A DNA stretch of 64,000 nt from Pseudorasbora parva. Lineage: Eukaryota; Chordata; Actinopteri; Cypriniformes; Gobionidae. Positions 50,501 to 59,500 of the stretch are shown here, piece after piece (the first letter of the stretch is position 1; each line of letters starts with the position of its first letter). The stretch spans positions 1,329,001 through 1,393,000 of the forward strand of contig NC_090172.1 of assembly GCF_024679245.1 (NCBI RefSeq). Reading direction: 5' to 3'. The translations under genes and the position numbers were made by a program. Below the pieces are notes generated by a model. It saw nothing but the letters and a program-made list of their open reading frames with translations, made no database searches and had not been told where the DNA came from.

Positions 50501-53500
50501 GGCCAGGTCCTGATGGCCTCCACCTTCCCCTTTTCCATCCGGATGCCACTGCTGTCAATGTTATATCCAAGGAACTGCACTGAGGGCTGGTGGAAGGAGC
50601 ATTTCTCTGCCTTGAGATACAGCTGGAACTCCCTCAGGTGTTGCAGGACCTCCGCAACGTGTTGGTGATGGTCGGCCAGGCTCCGGGAGTAGATCAGGAT
50701 GTCATCGATGTATACCAGGACTGACTTGTGGAGGAACTCCCAGAGCACCTCGTGGATGAAGTCCTGGAATATGGAGGGGACATTAGCTAGGCCATAGGGC
50801 ATCACCAGATATTCATAGTGGCCGGTAGGGGTCACAAAGGCGGTCATGTAGGGCACTTGGCGATGTAGTGATCCGAAGCTCCACAATACAAACATAGCCC
50901 ATTGGCCAACCGTCTTCTCCGTTCTGCTGGGGTTAGTCTGGTCTTTTCCAGTTGCATGGGTTCGGAGACTCTGGAGGGCGGACGGATTCTGGTCGACGGA
51001 GGGATGGCAGGCTCAGACACTGGTCCTGGTGTTCTTCGAGACACGCCTGCATACGACTGGCAAAGCGAATGGACAACTGGGTGAAGTGTTCTAGTCCGAT
51101 GGAATCCTTGTATGCAGTGAGATGCAGCCACACGCAGGGATCCAATCCTTGATAGGTAGTCAGAAGGGATTTCCTGTTCCATCCGCTGGTGGCTGCCAAG
51201 GTCCGAAACGGCAAGGCATACTCATTTACAGACATATTATTTTGCTTTAAATTATATAATTGCTCACCCACTGAGGCATCCCATGTGGGCTTCCCGAAGA
51301 CTTCCTTTAAATGAGGAATCCTGAAACAGGATAGCGATTGCACAATGGAATTATTTTGGGCATACAGGGTTTCGGCCCAACGCAAGGCTTTGCCGCTCAG
51401 TTCATTGCAATCCTCCGCCGATCAAGAGAAGGGCGCTAGCTTGGCCATGGAACTGGCAAACAGGGGTGACGTGGAAGAGGTGCTGGTGGATGCAGAAGTG
51501 TTCGCCGCCATAGGTGATGGTGATCTGGATGGTAAGCCGCGGCGAACAGCATCCACCAGTTCTTGGAAGGGATCCGGGTGACTCATACTGGTGCTCACGG
51601 TTGTGGTCCGGTCTTCTGTTACTGGTACAGAGTCTATGGAGACAAGATGGTGAGTATCAGGTTTATTGAACAACCAGTATAGAAGGAAACTTGACAGGGT
51701 GCAGATGGGCTGATGAGAGTTCGGGTTTGTTCTTGCTCAGGGTGCACGTGGAATGGTGCACGTGGAATCACTGAAGGGATCGCTGGAGTGGTCGAACACA
51801 CACACCCTGGACACTGGAGATCACTGGAGACTGGGTAGTAAACTCTGGAGGCGGGTAGGTAACATTGAATGAGTCCTTAAGGTAAGCAGAAGAGGTTAGT
51901 ACCTTTCTCTTAACGAGACCGGACAGTGACTGCGTGGGTGTGTGTGCCTTTTGTAATCCTGATAATTGTGGTGGTGATGAACTACAGGTGTGTGTGGTTA
52001 ATACTCAGGTGAGAGCGTGCGCTGTGATTTGGTGATGTGGGAGCCTGGCGTGTTTGTGACAACTGCATTCTACCATCCTGAAAATATTTCTAAATTACGG
52101 CACATGCTTTCAATGCAAAATGCTGAACAGTTAGTACATGCGTTCATGAGCTCAACGCTAGATTAGTGTAATGCTCTACTGGGTGATTGCCCTGCTCGCT
52201 TAAAAAACAAACTCCAGCTGGTCCAAAATGCAGCTGCTCAAGTTCTTACTAGAACCAGGAAGTATGATCACATTAACCCTGCTCTGTCAAAACTGCACTG
52301 GCTCTATACATTTTAAAACCTTGCTAATTACTCAAAGCACTAAATAGTTTAGCTCCCCAGTACTTAAGTGAGCTCTTAGCACATTATACTCCATCACGTC
52401 TATTGCGGTCTCAAAACTCTGACCAGTTGATAATACCTAGAATATCTAAATCAACTGCAGGCGGTCGATCCTTTTCTTATTTAGCACCTAAACTCTGGAA
52501 CAGTCTTCCTAGCATTGTTCGGGAAGCAGACACACTCTGTCAGTTTAAATCTAGACTAAAAACGCATCTCTTTACTAGGGGTGACCCCTAATAGTCGAAG
52601 ATTCGATGCATCGATATGCAGGACCGGATTCGACCACTGATCTCATGGTCGAATCTTCGCGGGTGTTATGAAACGAGGATCATACCATTTTGGCAACATG
52701 GGGTGCTCAATATTAGTGTTATAAAGATGTGTCGCGGCGCTGAGTGATCGCCCCTTTAAGGGCACTGAGCTTCGCACCGGACGCGCCGCGCTTTTAAAAT
52801 TCGAACACATATACACCGACAGCAGCATTCAACGCCTGTCCGTGGCGATTAAATGTATAATTCCCTCAAATCGTGAATGTACATACTGATTTCACCCTGT
52901 GCTATAAGATACACTCACCATGCAGCTCTTCTGTCAGAAGTCAATTCAAAATTGAGCTTGTGCGTATATAATGTTCACGTCTGCCTGAAGTGAGATACCT
53001 GAGACACGGCGCTGAGCTTCAGTCCGGTGTGAGATCCCTGAGACACGGCGCTGAGTGTCATAGGTTGACTCAGTATTTTTGTTTGTTTTTAATCAGAGAC
53101 ATTTGGGCCTTATTGTGTGCAGTGTTATGTGTGATGGTGTTTACTGTGTGCATTAATATATTGGCACTCTGAATTGTAGTGGTTATGTACTGTGCATCAA
53201 ATTTGTAGTGGGTTTTATTTCTTAATTTGCCCTGCTTGGCCCTTTTTAGACACTTATTCATGGACAAACCTGGCAACCTGCTTCCTGTTTTATTACTATG
53301 CCCATATTTGGACTGTGCTTCCTCCCCTGCTAATGTGACTTAATTAATTCATAAGTACTTGTCACCATGCTCCACCTTTCTGCCCATATTTGGATGACAC
53401 TTCCTGTGACTGAGTAACTTTATTATTGCATCTGCATTGCTGCTGATAATGGCAATTAGTGACTAATTGTCTAATAGCTGGCCATGCTTAGTTTGAAGGA

Positions 53501-56500
53501 GATAAAAACTGGTTCTCTGGAACAGAGTGGGTGGTGACGGCTAATCTGCTGCCATTTTGTGTTGAGTGCACTTTCCTGCTCTGCACATGAAGCCCAAGTT
53601 CCCAGGCATCTTTGGTTGACCACCGGTATACTGCAGCTGGATTCCCACAACGCTCTCTAATCCTCAAACCTTTCTCAACGCTCTCTAATGTTGCCTAAAG
53701 GGCCGTAATTATATTTTATTACCAAATATTGTGAATGGGGGTCCATTTTCTGTGGTGTTGGTGTTCATGGTGATCACTTGTTTTTAGCCTCAGCAATACC
53801 TATCTGATGGTTCCAGTGGATGGCATTGTCCCGCCGACTGTGGCTATCCTCGATCCTCCCTTAACGCTCTCTAACCCTCGAACCTTTCTCAACGCTCTCC
53901 AATGCTGCCTGAAGGGCCGTCATTATATTTTATTGTACTACAGTGTAAGTGTGACCTGCTATCTGTGACGTTAGTGGTCATTCTTGGTGCTCTCTTCTAG
54001 CCTCTGGATTATCCATCTTGGGCTCCTGGGCCCAGTGTTGCTGCGAAGACTGCCTCGGTGACACCGGGATCTCCCACGGCATTTGCTGTTTGTTGCTGAG
54101 AGTGCCATAACTTTCTCCTGTGGGTCGGACGACTGCCGTGATCTTCTGGACGTGTCTGTTTGATTCTTTTGGAGGGAGGACAGTTGGAGCGAACTGCTGT
54201 GAAGTCACCGAACTTTAACCTCTTTCCAAACGGCTTCAGAGACCTAATTTTAGTTGATTTGTTTCCCCTTAAGTAACACTGTTCCTAGTAGTGCTTGCTG
54301 TCCCAATAAAGACTAGTTGTTGTATCCACACATTGACTGTCTGTTTTGTTTCTCTGGCTGGGACCTGATTTTATTTAACGTTGGTCACTAGGTGACATGA
54401 GCTTCAGTGCGCTGTGAGACTCCCTTCAGGCACAATCGGCTTAAGAACGTGCATATAAACGCACTCAAAGTGTTCTTTTCCTCTCTAGGCAGGTATTTTT
54501 TTAGGTTTATTCATCAAAATGTTCTTTTATATATTTGTGTGTTCTGTTTCGATCGCGGCTTTTAAATGTTATGAACGGTTAATTTACGAATGTGTAGTGT
54601 AGCCTAGTTTTGATCACTTTATTACAAGTGGTGCCGTGTGTAAAGTAAAATAAAAATAGTCTTAGCCTCCTGCTGACTAGTGTCCTGCCTTTCCCAACCC
54701 GTTTATACTGTTTATTTTTTTTCCAGTCTATGGTTTACACACACACACACACACACACACAGATGATTCGACTTTTGGTCGACCATAGAGAGATTCGAAT
54801 ATTCTGATTCGAATGTGTAAATCCTTAATCGGGGACACCCCTACTCTTTACTATGGCATACACATAGAATATCAATTTATATTATTCAAATCAGTTGTAA
54901 CAATCAATGATTGTTAGGCTGCATTAACTAGGTCAGATGGAATGGGGAATACTTCCTATCTAATTTGATTTCTGACTTGTAAGGTTGCCAGAATAATAAT
55001 CATACACTGTGTGTTAATAGGCCAGAGGAGAAATGGCACGCCTACTGAGCCTGGTTTCTCCCAAGGTTTATTTTCCTCCATTATGCCCTGAAGGAGTTTT
55101 GGTTCCTTGCCACCGTTGACTTTGGCTTTTGGCTTGCTCAGTTGGTGACACTAAAAATTCAAATAAATATTCAACTATATCACGGATCTGCCTGCATTGA
55201 CACTATATAGTAATTAAAATGAGCTGATGACGTCTTTGTTTTCTCCATAGCGGCTGTACAGCCAAATCAAATTCTGTTGCATTATTTTCCTGTTTAACCC
55301 TTTAAAACCAAACGTGTCGTCGACGACACAGCCAACCACGCTGTATTGAAGTTACTGTAACCCTTCAACCCTTTGCATTATCATAATTTAAATTGCTCCT
55401 GAAAGTAGACATCCTTTTAGAGGATTTTTAGATTACAAAACACAATTTAAAATGGACAAAACATGGCGAAGACAGTGTATACAAGATAGGAGGCTATTTA
55501 GTTTATCTTTGACACTTGGAAGGTGGCTGAGAGGGACTCTTCAGACCCAGAGACTGCATATTCAGATGTTGAGGAGGCATTTGTTGCTATCCTTGATCTA
55601 GACATGGATTGGTTAGTGAAGCTTGTCTTTTCTATGCTGAAACTGTGAGAAATGTCAGTGAAATAGGCATAGATTCAATGTTTTAGTTCAAAATACCACT
55701 GTTTCGCGCATCATAGTGTGTGTGCATGTGTGTGTGTGTGTGTACATGCGCGTATGCGTTGCATGTGTATGTGTGCGTTCATGTGTTTACATGCACTACA
55801 TTCATGTGTTTGCGTGTGTTGTTCATGTGTTTGCATGCATGTTATTCATGTGTTTGCGTGTGTTGTTCATGTGTTTGCATGCATGTTATTCATGTGTTTG
55901 CATGTGTTCATGTGTTTACATGCATGTTATTCATGTGTTTGCGTGTGTTGTTCATGTGTTTGCATGCATGTTATTCATGTGTTTGCGTGTGTTGTTCATG
56001 TGTTTGCATGCATGTTATTCATGTGTTTGCATGTGTTCATGTGTTTACATGCACTACATTTATGTGTTTGCATGTGTTGTTCATGTGTTTGCATGCATGT
56101 TATCCATTTGTTTGCATGTGTTCATGTGTTTACATGCATGTGTATCCGTTCATGTGTTTACATGTGTGTGATATGTGTACATGAATGTGTTGGCATGTGT
56201 GTAAGTAATTATTTTTATTATTACTTCATTGTTATTTGGTTGTATTTATAACTAAATTTTTGTTTAATTTTTTTACAATTTTGTTTTAACTAATGTATTC
56301 TTTTATAATGGAAAATACATGTAAAAATATATTGTGAGTTTGAAATACAAGCTTATTTTGTTTTTTCCCCAGTGTGGCTTATACAAAAGCCCTCCACAAC
56401 ACCACCTCAGAGGGACCGTGGGGTAAAGAAAAAGGCTCCTGAGTGAAAACTCTGCAACACAGTGTCACAGAAAGACTTGTATATATGTATTATAGTTTAT

Positions 56501-59500
56501 TCTTCAAGTTAAAAGTGTTTGATTCTTTCGTTCAGTGGGTTTTTGATTTTTTCTCAAATAAAAAGCAGTAAAATGTATTCCCGTTTTTGCATTTTTTTGC
56601 CTATTTAAATTCTATTTTCAAACTGACCACATACAGTGAGGGTCAATAACTGTAATTTTTTTTGAAAGCCAGTTGTCTTCTAAAAAAAGAACACCTTGCA
56701 CTTAAGGTTAGCACATTCTGTTATAATTCTACAGTCAAAAAAAATAAATAATAATAATAATAGTGAAAACGCCCCTTTTTAGCTTCAGGTTCTAAAGGGT
56801 TAACACTGTGAAGCTGCTTTGAAGCAATCAGAATTGTAAAAGCGCTATATAAATAAAGGTGACTTGGCTTGACCTGCGGCGCATGGCCCTTGTAAGCTGA
56901 ATAAGCAATGAATGCTAGAGTTATGGAAGAATGACTTGATTCGATTTGTATGAAGTGTTTGGTAGTTTTAGTGCATTTTGGATGAGAAATATTCTAATGT
57001 ACCAAACTAAAACTTGTAATAAGAATTGTGTGAAGTTTTGAAAAAGTGACCAAGTATTGAGAAATGTGTCCTAGTGATAGATGTACGTCATGAGTTTGCT
57101 TTATCATAAAATCATAAGACAAAATATGGTAAACAGGTTGGGCATGCTGTCCATTGATAAATATTTGCTCTTAAATCAAGGTATTTTATTGTCATGCAGA
57201 TCTTTTGCAGCTGTTATTTATTGAACACCTCTCTATCCTGCCCAGTGTCCCTGATGTTGCAACAGCTCTCGAGTTGATTCTTTACCTGTTTCGGTTACAA
57301 CTGAGAGGAAAGTTTAGAGCAAAGGAGCCATAGTTTCAGAACTCATGTGTATGCTATTATCAAAAATATATGTAGGCTATATAATTCATATTTTTAAATG
57401 TTCATGTTTTAAGATTGAATGTTTTGGTCTGGGACAATGGTAAATAAATAAAAGAAGAGGTAGTAAAAAAAAGTTTTAATATGACCTTCATACAACAAAA
57501 TATCCAAAAAGCCTGTTAGTTTTGATAAAATCAACCCTCGGCAACATAAAAGTGACACATTATATGAAATAAAAGCGGCAGCAACAACAACACAGATGAC
57601 ACTATTTCCCCTTAGAAGTTTGGATGTTATGATGGATGTTAAGTTGTAGATGTTATGATGTTTAGATTTTTAACCCTTAACTCTCAACTTTAATAAACAT
57701 CTTAAAGAACGTGCATTTCTGTCAGGACCACTACCCTAAAATATGATTGATTGACTATTAGCATATATTTTAGATTGCCGGTATGGTTCCGTTCTGTGCA
57801 CAGAACTCCCTGCACATCCATGCAGCCTAGCATGGATAAGAGTATAGGGAGAGCAGAGATAACCCCTCAAAGGGTAAACAGAACCGACATGATGTATTGC
57901 AGATATCATTAGTGCTCATATTAAATGTACAAAATAAATCAGGAATTTTAGTCTGATTCAATGGGAATTAGAACACCAAATCCTGACTGAAGGAGAGGAG
58001 GAGCTGGGGGTAGAGGAGGGTAAATGAGCTCTGGAGAAACACGATAGCTGCTGATAGTACTGAAGGATCTTATGTATGCTGATGGTACTGAATGATCTTA
58101 TGTAGTACTGAAGGATCTTATGTATGCTGATAGTACTGAAGGATCTTATGTATGCTGACAGTACTGAATGATCTTATGTAGTACTGAAGGATCTTATGTA
58201 TGCTGATAGTACTGAAGGATCTTATGTATGCTGACAGTACTGAAGGATCTTATGTAGTACTGAAGGATCTTATGTATGCTGACAGTACTGAAGGATCTTA
58301 TGTATGCTGACAGTACTGAAGGATCGTATGTATGCTGATAGTACTGAAGGATCTTATGTATGCTGATAGTACTGAAGGATCTTATGTATGCTGATAGTAC
58401 TGAAGGATCGTATGTACGCTGACAGTACTGAAGGATCTTATGTATGCTGATAGTACTGAAGGATCGTATGTACGCTGACAGTACTGAAGGATCTTATGTA
58501 TGCTGACAGTACTGAAGGATCTTATGTATGCTGACAGTACTGAAGGATCTTATGTATGCTGACAGTACTGAAGGATCTTATGTACGCTGGCAGTACTGAA
58601 GGATCTTATGTATGCTGACAGTACTGAAGGATCTTATGTAGTACTGAAGGATCTTATGTATGCTGACAGTACTGAAGGATCTTATGTATGCTGACAGTAC
58701 TGAAGGATCTTATGTATGCTGACAGTACTGAAGGATCTTATGTACGCTGACAGTACTGAAGGATCTTATGTATGCTGACAGTACTGAAGGATCTTATGTA
58801 GTACTGAAGGATCTTATGTATGCTGACAGTACTGAAGGATCTTATGTATGCTGATAGTACTGAAGGATCGTATGTATGCTGATAGTACTGAAGGATCGTA
58901 TGTATGCTGATAGTACTGAAGGATCGTATGTATGCTGACAGTACTGAAGGATCTTATGTATGCTGATAGTACTGAAGGATCGTATGTATGCTGATAGTAC
59001 TGAAGGATCGTATGTATGCTGACAGTACTGAAGGATCTTATGTAGTACTGAAGGATCTTATGTATGCTGACAGTACTGAAGGATCTTATGTATGCTGACA
59101 GTACTGAAGGATCTTATGTACGCTGACAGTACTGAAGGATCGTATGTACGCTGACAGTACTGAAGGATCTTATGTATGCTGACAGTATTGAAGGATCTTA
59201 TGTATGCTGACAGTACTGAAGGATCTTATGTATGCTGACAGTACTGAAGGATCTTATGTACGCTGACAGTACTGAAGGATCTTATGTATGCTGACAGTAC
59301 TGAAGGATCTTATGTAGTACTGAAGGATCTTATGTATGCTGACAGTACTGAAGGATCTTATGTATGCTGACAGTACTGAAGGATCTTATGTATGCTGACA
59401 GTACTGAAGGATCTTATGTACGCTGACAGTACTGAAGGATCTTATGTATGCTGACAGTACTGAAGGATCTTATGTAGTACTGAAGGATCTTATGTATGCT

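Larger units (their letters stand above)
48402..52061 (-). mobile_element. Ty3/gypsy LTR retrotransposon 2, deleted
   Basis: Minus-strand chromovirus-type element related to gypsy 1. The 5' LTR is 51617-52061. The 3' LTR is reduced to about 48402-48478, preceded by a long poly-G polypurine tract. Internal parts in order are gag, a truncated reverse transcriptase, RNase H, integrase and chromodomain. Protease and the reverse transcriptase N-terminus are deleted. No 5-bp duplication can be checked because the left end is lost. Confidence 0.9.

Noticed and set aside
55716..56251. Three overlapping Cys/His/Val-rich plus-strand frames of 150-177 aa
   Set aside because: They are open only because the TG-rich minisatellite lacks stop triplets in any frame. 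They have no family similarity and lie in a transposon.
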